A stretch of DNA of 64,000 bases from Ciona intestinalis (taxonomy: Eukaryota > Chordata > Ascidiacea > Phlebobranchia > Cionidae): positions 9,773,420-9,837,419 of the forward strand of contig NC_020166.2 in the NCBI RefSeq assembly GCF_000224145.3, written 5' to 3'. Position 1 is the first letter of the stretch. Each line of letters opens with the position of its first letter. The position numbers and the translations under genes were made by a program. Shown here one piece after another: positions 1-13,300 of this stretch. A model generated the notes under the pieces. That model worked only from the letters and a program-made list of their open reading frames with translations. It was not told the DNA's origin and ran no database searches.

Positions 1-64
1 TTACTAATTACACATCATTCATAGTGCAATCACAATCAGTTACAAAACCAAACAACTAACTCAC

Positions 65-2981
65 AATATGAATTCCCTCCCCTCTACACAACCTCTCATA
101 ATCCACTCTCTCAGGTGTTGATGGATATTCAGCTTGTTGCTTGGATTGTTGAAATTCTTCAACATCTCCATCGTCTCCTCGTTTACGCTCACCAAGGAGT
201 TGCCTGGGAAGATTGTGTTTTTTTGTATTAACTTGTGTGTACATCTTATGCTCACTTTCGGGTTATAACATGGGTGTCTTCTTATACACCAGACACACAT
301 GGTGTATTCATACACATCATGCTCACTGTCGAGTTAAAACATGGGTGTCTTCTTATACACCAGAAACACACGTTGTATTTATACACCTCATGCTCATTGT
401 CGATTTATAACATGAGCCTCTTCTTATACATTAGATACACATGGTGCATTTATACACCGCATGCTTATTGTCAAGTTATAACATGTGTGTTGTTATGCAC
501 TAGTCACCAGACACACACAAATTTAGATACCATTTAGATCCTGTTGAATTAAACCAGCGATTGTTAAATGTGTTGTTTTCAAAACCAACAAACAAACTGA
601 GAAAAACTTTACCAAACCAAATACCAATATTAGTCCCATCATAGAATACAAAACACACCAAGACTAATCACCTGTAATGTTCATGGTTGCCTCGTATTCT
701 ATCCAATGATGGATCAATCTGGAGCATTTCTTTTGTTATCTCATAAGCCTTCTGTATGTTACCGCCCTGTAATGGAATCGTACTTAAATCAAATTAAATA
801 AAAAACATACAGGTTTGCATAATTCTAATTCATTGGCTTTTATGTGCTTTTGCACATGTGAACTGTCTTTTTGTAACACTGGTGATGCTACTCCAAGTTT
901 TAAAACAGGAGTGACATCATATGTTTTAGCACCCCAGTTTTAAGCTTAAAACAGCCATTACCCTGTTAGGTGTCTATACAAACAGGCAGAGCCAAAGTAT
1001 ATTGCATTCACCACATTAATCAATGAGGTTCCCCCTGTGATTGACAATTACGAGTTTAATAAAAACGTCACCCTACAGTCTATACAAACAAGCACAGCCA
1101 AGTAAATTGCGTTTACCACATCAATTTATGAGGTTTCCTGTGATTGACAATTACAAGTTTAATCTTAACTTACTTGAGCTGTACAGTATGACAAATGGTC
1201 CAAGACATCAAATCTTGAATAAGTCAATCCATTTTCTTGATGGTTGAGAACTTCATTCATCCATAACCTACAATGGTAGAAATCTCTTTCAAGATAAGCA
1301 GTTCGACCGATGTGGAAACAATCGTCTGCTGTGAGGGATTGGTTCGACTGCAAACCTGTGGGTAAAAAAAGGTTTGGTTTGAATCTGGAGTCAAATGTTC
1401 TATTCTATATGGATGAGGTCCTTGTTGGGGACATGGGATTTAGACCAGATTTAAAATGTAAAATTCACTAATGCAGATTTTTTTATTATACTAGCAGCTT
1501 GTTACTTAGAATGTAAATATATGGGTTTAATTGCTAAAAGTGGACATAGACTAAAGAGATACCTTTATTTTGGCTTGTTAAATGTTGGCACAGACAAAGA
1601 AAACATAACCTAACTCCTACTGTGATATTTTGTGACTCACACAGACTTTAAATGTTCCCACCACACTACCACAGTAGACTTATTGTAATGTATTCATTGG
1701 GTTATTGACTTGGGATATAATTAGCTTATCACAGAAAATCAATAGCATGGTCAATGGAGAAACCTCACCTTTTATTATACCACGTGCAACATCATGTGTA
1801 TCGAGACGATACGTGTCTTGTAACCTCATGATTGCTTCAGCTGTTCCTTTAACATCTTCCTCACCAGGAAAATGTGATTGTTTCTGTGTTAAGTTGGTAA
1901 GAAACACTGTGGGATAAAAAAAGTTCAATTTTAAACTCAAGTCGGAAACTGAAGATTTGTCAATTTTGAGCAGATAGGTTGCCTATGTCTACGTTACCTT
2001 CTTCCCACTTATAATGGATCACAAGGATCTTGAGAAATTTGTTAAATTTTCAAAAATCTGATGCAAGATTTTATTTAACGATCAAATGTCGTTCAGAACC
2101 ATTTTAAACGGTAGATGCTCCAGACAGGGCAGAGTCATATAAAAACCGAGTAGTCCAACTGCAACTGCTGTGTTATTTTGAAAATAAATTGGCGTTCAAT
2201 TTGCTCTTTACGTAACAATGTTTTGGTGCATCTAGGTTTCTATAGGTTTGTTCAAGGGTACTCTAGTTATAGAAGTACCCTTAATTACATGAAACATGTT
2301 TATACCTTCGGCAACATTTTCGTTAACAATATCCTCCATATCTGCCCACTCGGTGGCCAACCTTCTAACGAGTCGATATTGATTGACAGGATGTCCGAGA
2401 TATTTATCCATGTTACTTCTCGCATTTTCCGATATATGTTGAAACCTTTCCGCTATTCTGTGATTACAAATATAATTTAACTGTTGTTTGTGGCTATTCT
2501 ATTCAACGGTATAGTCCTGCAGCGTGCCACACCTAGAGAACGGAAATTTTCACCAAAGATAATTCATTACCCCAGTCCAGAAATCTTGTGGTATGCTGCA
2601 GTGGCCATAACCGTATGCGCCAAACCTTTTAATACAGGACAAATATGGTTAGCTTTTACAGGCTAAAAATGAGCAGTAGCTTGTCCATTGATTCTTAGAC
2701 TTATGGAAAATTAATATAGACGCATCAAAATAACACATCATACAATTTGAATTGTACGTTCCTATAAAATAAATAACTTAAGGGTTGAAGTTTTTTATTT
2801 ACTTCTTAATATTATCCAGTTTAGCTTCTTCAGCTTTAATATATTCTTTCAATGAAGTAATGAGGTCTAACTCGTCATATACCAAATCTTCCATCTGACC
2901 AAGCGAAGAAAACCATTCTGCCTTCGTGCAGATTAAAATAAAATTGAATAAAAACAAATTACGGAGAACAAATGATCCCAT
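65..2981 (-). CDS. P4HA: Collagen prolyl 4-hydroxylase alpha subunit, 5' part (runs off the left edge)
   Basis: Six coding exons are visible: 2803-2981, 2306-2457, 1769-1906, 1174-1355, 672-766 and 65-203, with GT-AG introns in matching phase. The first starts with a signal peptide (MGSFVLRNLFLFNFILICTK) and runs into the family N-terminal dimerisation segment (LGQMEDLVYDELDLITSLKEY). Next come GHPVNQYRLVRRLATEW and RLQDTYRLDTHDVARG, then the peptide-substrate-binding TPR region (LTADDCFHIGRTAYLERDFY; GGNIQKAYEITKEML) and YERLCRGEGI. The family hydroxylates proline in collagen Xaa-Pro-Gly repeats in the ER lumen, as an alpha2-beta2 tetramer with protein disulfide isomerase. The 2-oxoglutarate/Fe(II) catalytic domain would follow to the left and is not in the window, so which vertebrate paralogue it is closest to cannot be judged. 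The start is the only Met giving a signal peptide in frame with the N-terminal domain. Confidence 0.93.
240..510 (-). repeat. 71-bp minisatellite, about 4 degenerate copies
   Basis: A 71-bp unit is repeated here, each copy carrying the blocks GGTGTATgaATACACC (an inverted repeat) and GACACCCATGTTATAAC on the minus strand. The array lies about 35 bp upstream of P4HA exon 6 in transcript order, inside the intron. The same unit recurs in eight other arrays in the window. Confidence 0.85.
965..1165 (+). repeat. Two-copy tandem duplication, unit about 107 bp
   Basis: The stretch from GTCTATACAAACAGGC (near 972) to GACAATTACGAGTTTAAT (near 1060) is repeated at about 1077-1163 with some divergence. 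It lies in a P4HA intron and ends just before the exon 1174-1355 donor. Confidence 0.8.
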
Positions 2982-4332
2982 CGTTGAATCTGTGGCAACA
3001 AAATAATTTATATATGTTCTAATTTTGTTAATGTGTTTAAAAAAAGCTTCATAGCCAAGTTAGTTTTTAATAAAGTATTAATTTACAACAATTGTTATTT
3101 TTAGCTTGGTTTCTAGGTTTGTTTATAAATGAATTACCAGATATATATAACTTGTTTTAAAATATAATGTCACTGTACCCAATTGAAACCAAATTTTAAA
3201 CCCCCAAAAATATTTTATATAATGCAAAACAACAGAACTTCTATTTAAAAATATTCAACTTGAATTTAAATGTAGCCTATTCACGACTTAACCATTGCCC
3301 ATTTACAATTGTTGAATTCACATTGCTTTTACTTTACCTAAAATACCCGTTTTTACGCATATTTTATCTCTTATCGTAAACTTGGTTTCCTACATATACG
3401 CCGCACGCTTGCAACACTCTGCGCGTCTCGCTGCAAAGCTAAGTAATTTACTACGGCGTGCATGCGACCACCATCTTATTGTTGTGTGCGATTGCAATCT
3501 TACTACGTCTACTACGCTTCCAGCTGTTTTATATTCAGTAAAATCCGGTCAAATTCTTTAACACCAATGTAAGAAGTCACGTACGCAACTTGTCTGTCTT
3601 TTAAAGTTTGTGAGAAAAAAGCTGACAGCTCTATAGAATACTCTCGAAATCGGACGCTGTCGCTTTTTTCGCTTCTCCGTTCCGCTCAACAGGAAAACGG
3701 TGCTAGTTACAGACGGTAAATTGGAGGTTTACTGTCTGGCGTCCTGCACAGCACGACGTTTACAGAAGCATTGATATATTGTACATACACACCGACACAG
3801 TTTCGCGTCTGTATTTGCGCTGACAACAGATTTAAAACACAGAATTTGATACATACTGTACAAAATACGGCGTGTGCGTTTTGAACTGTCGTATACAATG
3901 TACACCTACTCTAGGTAAAACTATAACTTGTTGAACTCTTAAGTACCGTAATAAAAACACTGATTTGTCGCAAAAATACAAAGCACAAATATATTACATT
4001 TGGCAAACAGGTTAAATTAAGTTATGCAGAAGTTTGTACAATATAATCTCTAAATAAATCCGCAAAGAATTAAAATGAAAATTAAGAATTTGTAATACTT
4101 TACACAAATTTGGCAAAAGGATCCAAAAAGGAAAACGCTTTGAAAATACCTAGGTAAAATATTAATGTGATAACTTTTTCAATAAAATTTGAACCACACA
4201 CTTGTATCCAGTAATATTTGACCAGCACTTTGGTATGTATGGGTATTTGAGGTGCATGTAATGAAATACGAAAGTAGTCCATCAAATTATCAGCAGAATA
4301 GCACATACATTGTTCATGTATAAACCCCCACA
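2982..4332. other. Intergenic: P4HA promoter side and EF-hand gene 3' side
   Basis: This 1.35-kb stretch separates two minus-strand genes. It should hold the P4HA promoter just right of 2981 and the 3' UTR of the EF-hand gene just left of 4333. A more GC-rich patch lies around 3390-3800. The open frames here (for example 3707-3898 minus) resemble nothing I recognise. No clear transposon copy was found. Confidence 0.6.
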
Positions 4333-7300
4333 TCAGACACCCGATAATTTTGATGATGGTCGGCTTAAATTTTCTGTCAGGAATTTCTTGTAGTCCAGTT
4401 TGCCAGACAGGTCTTTGTCATACTGTGTAAGAACATGGTAGACTTCGTCTTCATCTAAAACCACTGGAAAAAAGATTATTTTATGTTGATTACAAGTTAA
4501 ATTCAAATAACATTATACATAACACCCATGTCAAGTGCAGGTTAAGGAACTTTACAAATTTATGACATTAACTGTCAAAGCAAACATTTACAGTTTTAGG
4601 TCTCACTTAAAATTAGTTAACAAGCAAAAGTCGGAAAGAGATCTTATAACAATTGTTGGTTTTGACATTTACACCTGGCAGCAGCACATATACAAGAAAA
4701 GATTAAATTTACATTTAGTTACTCATAGTGGCAAACATTATCAAATTGTTCAACCTCATGGTGGGGCTAGAGATACATACCATTACAGAGTCGAAGAACG
4801 CTTCGAAATTCTGGCAGAGTCAGCATTCCATCAGCAGACACATCCATCTTTTTAAACGCCCTTCTTAGAGTACGCCAATCACCCGCAAGCTTTAAACAAT
4901 AAAAAAAAGAAAAGCAATTGTAAGTAATTGACATAGTCCCGGTATTTTGTAGCGAGTCTCAAGTTACAGTCGGAACAATTGTCAGTGAGATGTTACAACT
5001 CCCTACCACGCGATGGTAAAATTAAAGGATTTAGTTTCGTGTGAGTTTTAACAAGAAACATTGTAGCGTTTAAATAAAAGGCTGAATGACATGCGGGTCA
5101 AACTAACGCCGGGTCTTTAGATTTTGTTACATGGTTTATTTAAATGATTTAAACAGGAATCTCCAATTATCGACTAATGAAGTAACGTTTCCAAGTTCCT
5201 ACTTTTAATTCGCCATGTCCAATATTTGCATTAAAATATTAGATTGGATACCACCAATCAAAAAAAGGTTGGTCTAGGACAAGACCCTTAACAGAAATTG
5301 CTCCAAACCAATGGTCACTTATTAGGCTGTCTAAATTGTTTTCCATACATTACAAAAAACAGAATACCCGTGTTATAACAACTGTCGTTACACCCCCACA
5401 CCAGGATAAAAAAAACATTCAATCAATATTGCATAAAAAGCATGCTATTTAATTTTCAATATATCTAAACCCATACCTGCTGCTTTAGTTTAGAAGTCAC
5501 TGCTTCAAGACCTTTAGTTGGTTTCCCTGCAGTGATGGATCCAGGTAGTTCAGCTTGTGGGTGAGTTAGTATAGAGTGCATGTTGTTTCCTTCCTTCCAT
5601 AACTGCCGACGTTGTGCAAATGGTCGCAGGAACTCAACATATGAAACTCTGAAGGAAAGGGTTGTTAATACAGGGGGAATATATTGATTGTGCCTAACGT
5701 ATTATGTTATAACATAAAAATATGTACAAAAGATACAAACTGTAAGTTAAGAGCACAGACAATAACATGCACACAAAAACATAGATACACAACAAAAAAA
5801 CTCAGTAATAGTAAAACAAAAATATCCAAACACATTTAAACAGACAGACAAACAGACAATCGCTTATTTTAAGTGTTAAATAAAAGCATGGCTGTTAAAC
5901 CCACAATACAGTATAAATTAACTCATACTAGATTTTATTCAAATAAAAGAAATTAAGGTGTAATTGGAAAAAATGTTTAAACAACTCTTACCTTCCATCC
6001 GTGTTTGTTTCAAACTTGTTGCAAATGATCTCAGCTTCATGATTCGTGAGATGAACACACAGCTCCATGAGCACATCACGGAACTCATCCCGTGATACAA
6101 ACCCTGTGTGGTAAGGATCCATCTCAACAAACTCACGACGAAGGTCTTCCCATAAATAATCAACCTGTGAGTGATAAAATATGGAAAGTGGTTATAGAGT
6201 ATACAAAGTTATATATGGAGATATATATATGGAAGTATTATATATGGTCATATGAATGTATATGCAAGCAATATGTATGAATATATATGGAAGACGCCAG
6301 TCGGTATAACCACGGATGTTCATACACCTCGCGGCAGCTTCTGAGGTACCAAGTATGTGACTTTGTAAGTGATTATTTTTTTGTTGATTTTTTTCATTTT
6401 TTTATGTACGGCTGATAATTTGGACAACCTATTAGTGACCACTGGGTTGGAGCAATTACCGTTACGTGTCCTACCCAAAGACACATACTCCCACAATGGT
6501 AGCATGACGAGCCTTGAACCCATTACCTCGGAGTTACCACTAACCAACTGTGGTATGGCGCCGGACAAGATTTATATGGAAGTATTATAAAATATATGAA
6601 TGTATATGGTAGTAATATGTATGGATATATATGGAATTTATATATAGGTATACTTTAGCCATGATGAATAGGAAGTGCTAGTTATGGTGTATTGGTACAG
6701 TTCACTAGAAAGGTATACCTCATGCTCACTATTGAGTTATAACATGGGTGTCGTTTTATACACCAGACACACATGGTGTATTTTTACACCTACAGGCTAT
6801 ACACACTATTAAGTTATACCATTAATGTATGTTTCATATCATGCATGAAGGTGTGTTATATACACCATCATAATAATACCCATACATACCTTAGCTCTTA
6901 GACTATCTTCTAACATATCTGCCGCACAGTTAAGTTTCCTTGACCTAATCATGAAGTCATTATCCCCTCGTTGTGGTGGAGCTATCTTGGCATTCGGGAA
7001 TGCTGCAGATCTAGGAAAAAAAGAAGCATTTGTAGCATTAATATTAAATGGGGTTAAAATAGTTGTACATTAAAATAGGCAGACCAGATACGAATAAGTA
7101 TAACTTAGTTAGCATTGCTTGGCCGAAAAATAACGTTCGTTATAACATGGATGTTTTGCTTTATAGACCTCTTGCCTGCTTATGTGTTACCACATATGTA
7201 ACTTTGTGCAAGGTATGCTTTGGGTTCTGGGGTTTAGTTCAGAGTTGGTCCATTACCTCAACACCCAATAGCTATTGTTTCATTATAATAATATTATCCC

Positions 7301-10300
7301 TATACTGCTCTTAAGAGATAGAGGTATGGGAACATTTACACTGATCCATTTAAGCTCATTTAGTTCCAATGTTCAAACACTTACTTGAGTGAGTAACCGT
7401 AATGTCGAACAAATTGTAGAAAACTGAATGTTCGGTTTTTGTTGACAATGAAAGTTTCCCACAATCTTCTTATTTCACCTCGTGTTACTGACGGTACAAT
7501 GTGCATTCTGGAATACGGGAGAATTTAATATACGGACTTCAAATAAGTCTTTGAGTCTTTATACAGCTTACGAAGCAGATTCTTAATTGGCACTGGTAAA
7601 CTAAGTTTTTTTTTGTTTTCATACACCTCATGCTCACTGTCTAGTTATAACATGGGTGTCCTCTTATACACGAAACACACATGGTGTATTCATACACCTC
7701 ATGCTCACTAATAAGTTATAACATGAGTGTCTTCTTATACACCAGACACACATGATGTATTCATACACCTCATGCTCACTAATAAGTTATAACATGAGTG
7801 TCTTCTTATACACCAGACACACATGGTGTATTCATACACCTCATGCTCACAATTAAACACCATAAATTACTTTGATAATAGTTGGAACATCATTTCTTGT
7901 GTAAGCTTCCCACTATTGTATTCATCCAGCTGCCTGAATTCTCCTTCCAGCTTTGCCATGTCGTTACGGACAATCACCCTCAATATTGAATGAAGGTCAT
8001 CAACAGTTCTAAAGAAAATATCTTATGATTAAATTCAAACTAAAAATGTATAAGGTAACATTTTGGTATATAAGGGTTTTTATTAGGTTGCGCCAGTTAC
8101 TCTTTTCACTTTATTATTATACAAATATACTAATACAACACAAATTACACATCTTAAAATTTGTGGCAGTTTCATGTTGTGACACAACTCAAATTACAGG
8201 GATAAAAGTAACTAAAATACAACACAAAAATAGAAACTGTGCATGTAATTCCCTTTATACCATTATTAGATTTCTTGCATATCACAGATAGTATATATAG
8301 ATAAGGTTGCCTTGGGGGTATAAGTCAAAAAAACTTCTGCATAATTAGCATGGCGTGCTTGCTCTAACACATCCTACCTTTCCTTTGGTTTATCAGATGT
8401 AGGAACAAACACAGCAGCTTTTGAAACAACAGACTTGCCATCCCATAAACTCTTTGCACCTTGTCTGTAAAAAAATAAAATAAACAATAAGATTGGGTCT
8501 GAAAAAACTGAGTTTGCGTCCATAAAAACTGAGAAATACACTTTTGATTTGGTGTAATAAAAAGTTTTAATTTAATATAAACACACCAAGATTTGGAAAA
8601 AAAGAAGATTTTTTAGATATATATTAAGAATTGAAGTTAAAAAACATTGAAATTTATGATTGGGCAATACTGAGATTTTGGGTTGGGAAACAATGATACA
8701 ACTAGTAACTTACTTTGTATCAAACTGAGCCATGAACTCTGGATACTTGACTGCACCATCTTCATTTAATGGAACTTGTTCAAGGAAGTGACTGAATTCA
8801 TCATCATTCATTTCAAGCTGGAATCTACGGCGGTAAGTAAAGTTTAGTATGGATTTGATAGGCATATGTTATTCAATATTTTTGTGGGTCTATGTTACTA
8901 ATACTTTCTGGGTGATAGCGGTCTTTAGAAGTTAAATTTTTTAAATTATCAGGTAAACATTCAAAAATAGGGGAATATTTAAAAGTGAATCACCCACAAA
9001 GTTACATAAGCAATGATAGTATATTAGTAAAATGTCTTGTGCAAGGACATATGCCCCCATGATGGTAGCAGCTTCAGGTCTTGAACCTGGCAACCTTCGG
9101 ATAAGATATTCAACAATACAAACATGCCACCTGCTCTCAATGGCAGCTCTGAACTCTTGTTGAGAAATCACATCTTCTTGATGTTTGTCGATCTTATGAA
9201 ACATTCCAAGCAAAGCAAGGAAGTCTGATTGAAATAATGTCATCATTTTCGACTCGACGGCTGTAACAGTGGATTTGGGGCTAATGGGACGAGGCTCTTT
9301 GTTGAATCTGTTGGTAAAACAGTACAGGCTTCAGTTTTAAATATTTCTAAAATATTAATGTGCATGTTGTTGCCGCCAGGTGTATTATAAGTGTATGGTA
9401 ATAATTAAAAAATAATGTAACAATTTTTTCTAGTATTTATAATCACAGCCCATTTTGAAGACTGCATTTTGGTCATTAATTCTCATACATTTGCTGTTTT
9501 ACCTAATATTATTTTGTTATTCCGACCAAAAATTTCTTACCAAAGGGGTGCAACTAGAAGTTAATTATGGCTGCATCACCAATAAAAACTACTTATGCAG
9601 TTTTTTTGTGCCCATGCAAATAAAATACACTGTGCTGTGTGTCCTACTGTGTATAAACTTTTTTACAATATTTAGTCCAGGTATGCTAATGACAAACTTC
9701 ATCCACATAATACAATACCAGCCTACCTGTGTTTTGGGTTAGATAGAATATTATGAGCCATCCCTGTCGCGCTTCTGTCTTGGAACTTATTCAAGAAATC
9801 GACGTAAGAGATCTCACCATGCTCTGGTAATCCACATCTTGCAAGGAACATGTTTAAAGATGAATCTTCCCGGAGGAAAAGATCAAATTGCGAGATTACT
9901 CGACGGAAAACATCACGTGGTACCTGAAAAAAACATTTAAGTTGTAAAATCAAAACCAAATCATTTTTATGCAATTCAAGCAACCAAAGGAAAAAATCAA
10001 TAATAATTTACTGTAAACCATTTATGTTAGAACAGGTATTCCTATATGTTTGACCATTTGGACAACCTTTAGCGATTACTAAGTTTTTATCATTAAGTAT
10101 CTTGTCCAAAGATGCATACACATTCACTCTGTTGACAGCATTAGGCCTTGTGAATGGTATCCCCTGGTTAGACACCAGTTTAGAAACAAATATAAAAATA
10201 GTTTTGATTTCAAACACAGAAAAATACCAACTTTAAACTTGCAACAAAACTCACTTTTCCTGTATTTTTCAAATCCCCTTTCTTGAACTCTTTCCGCATT

Positions 10301-13300
10301 GATTTAAATCCTTCACGAAATTTATCTTTTAACCATTTCTCGATATCTATGGATGTTTGTCGTTCCGCTTCACTGGGTCTCATGGAACGCCCGGTTGGAG
10401 CTGAAAATTTAAAAATATGAATGAACAATTTGTTATTAGCTATTAATGACAACTGTGCGAATTTAGAAGTCAACAAGTAATTCTAAGTTCGAGCATATTA
10501 TGTACAGAAAACACCAACAACTTACATGAGTATTTGTAGGTAACAACCTGGCTTAGTGAGTTTTGAGGTAATGAGCAAATCTGGCCTAAATCCCAGGCTC
10601 TTAACAAGGACCTCACCCACAAAGAATAGAACAGAACCACTAAGGTAATGCCTTCTTATAACAAACAAGGACTTACGTGCAGAGTCGTAAGTAACAACTT
10701 GTGCCTTCTTATTACTTCCTGTAGACCTCGCCACAGAAGCTGACGGCGATTTTGATTCTCGGAATTCGATTCCAAGTTTTTTGAGCAATGAACTAGCTTT
10801 CACTACACCAAGGTTTGATGTGTCGTATCTGGGAATGGAATATGACAACATAAATTGGATATTTTTGATGTCATACATGGTTGTATTGTCTGGTATCAAA
10901 TTCTTGTATGATAAACTTCTTTATTATTTGTGATTCTATTAAACATGAAAAAAAATACAGTAAACAATCTTGAAAACTATTTTTTTATTACGGAATGTTC
11001 GATAAATAAGAAAATTACTGAGATACTGTTTTTTCTTTGTAAAGAAAAACTTGCAATTTAATAAAAAACAACATTTTTTTACAAAAAAATATTAATTTTT
11101 CTTACTTTTTCCAAATTTTATCAAATTCTGCATCGCTCATGAAGAATCCGAGTCTATTAAGAACGTTCCTAAACTCCGGAGCCATGATCCTCTCAGAGCC
11201 TCCTGGATTCATCTGTGGAACAAGATCAGCAAGATCCAGAAACCTCTGTTTGGCTCTCTCCTTTAGCTGGGCGTGAACCTGGGGGTAGGAGTTAAGTGTG
11301 GTTGAAGCTAGGGGGGGTAAGGGTTAGTGTGGTTGAAGCTAAGGGGGTAGGTATAGTGTAGTCATTAAAACTATCAGCGACAGTTAATAATTGTCCTTAA
11401 CAAGTAAAGGACAATGGTATGTTGATATCAAGGGGCTTAACACAAGTTACATAAACAGTAGCGGATTGTATTGCCCATAGGAGTTAAATCTGGCCTAAAT
11501 TCAATGTTCCTCACCTGTGTAGAAAATTAACACTAAACCGTAAAAAAGAAACTATATCAACAACAATCAAAGTCACATGCTTAAGATTGCATGAAGTGTA
11601 TAAAACAACCTGTGTTATAACAACCCTCATTTTCTGGTCAAGCAAGAATAAAGTAAGTTACAAATTACAGTCGTTAACACGAACCTGTGACGCTGTCATG
11701 CTCGCACGCTCCGTCTGCGTCCTCGCAACCGGGTCTAACCAACGAGGATATTCAGATGAAACACTTTCACGAAACTGAGCGTAAAACTCCTCGAATTTGA
11801 CGACAGTTCGATCATCAAGGTGAAGTCTGGGGTTTAGGTAAAAAATAAGTGACTTTGCATTTTATTTTTTGTGTTGATTTTATTAGTTTCTTCGAATGTG
11901 GTATTAGTTAATATTATTTAGTGGAATGCACTATAAGAGCAACTGGCCAAAATAGATAAGACAGCCCACTACGCGAAGATAAATAAGTTACATTCAATAA
12001 ACATTATTAATAAAAAAAAATAGCAGGATATTTTTTACCGTTTTAGTAAAAGATGGAATTGTTTTGAAGACAAAACTCTACCCAACAATGACGTCAAGAT
12101 ATGCATGAGTGCCTCCTTTGTGACGTTTCCTTTACCTTCTGGGTCGTTATTTTTGAATGCTTGTCTTACACTGAAGAAACCACCGGTCTTGATTTTGTCG
12201 CGTAGCAACATTTCAAGCTGTAAAATAATTGAACGTAAGTTGCCTATGTTAATAAATGACGCTTATTTATCCTGGTGTGCTGGAAAAAAGACAGTCGTTA
12301 TAACATGGACACTACAATAATAAAAACACCTTTACGGAATTTCCCCTTGGTGAAAAGTTAAGTTTAGAGGATACAGACGGATTCCAGGCTTAACACTGCT
12401 CCCGTTGTAAGCATACGCTTGTTTAACAATAATTGCTCCAACCCAGTAATCACGTAGGGGTTGTCTAAATTGTCAGCCATAAAATATACAACATTTCAAC
12501 TAAACAAATTATTCGCCCACAAAGTAAAATACGTGGTAACTCGTAAGCGGTAGAGGTGTATGAAAACAGGAGCCCGTGTTATAACGACTGTCGTTTTCCG
12601 GCAACGCGAGGATAAAATGTACATTCTTTAATTTATCAGAATATATATAGAATTTCACAACTCACTTCATCAATTTCAATTCGCGTTTGTGTTCCAGGTC
12701 TTGACAGTGACGTCATTTTACTGACGTTGCTACCACGTGACTCCGCTCGGCTCATAACAGCTCGATTACCTGTCAAGATGAAATGTAACGATATAAATGT
12801 ATAAGGAAAGGGAAAACTGTTCTACTCTATATAGGTGACGCATGCTATGGGGTCTGAGATTTAGGCCAGAGTTAGTCCATTACCCCCACCAGGGTTGGGT
12901 TACGTCGCTTTGTAATGTATTCTATAATTACAGTAAACATTACTATATTTACTATCAACATGCTTTTTTGCCATTTTATTTGCAGATGTAAATAAAATGC
13001 AATTTTAATCTACTTGCAGTCATTTTTCCCCGTGTTGGTGCTATTACTATCAGCTAAATAGCGCTACAGCTATTTTCGAGCTTTGGCTACCGTTAGTGAT
13101 GACGTCACTGTTAATGACGTCATTACGTCTTACCGTACGCACTCCGGGTAAAATCTCGTGGTCCTGTAACAGAATCGTGATATAATATGTGGGGCAAGTG
13201 GCTGATTGGTAATATGGGAGTTGTTATGTCCAGTGTTATGGGTGTGGGGCTCGATGGTTGCCATTTAATAGCAATTGATCCAACCCAGTGATAGTACATT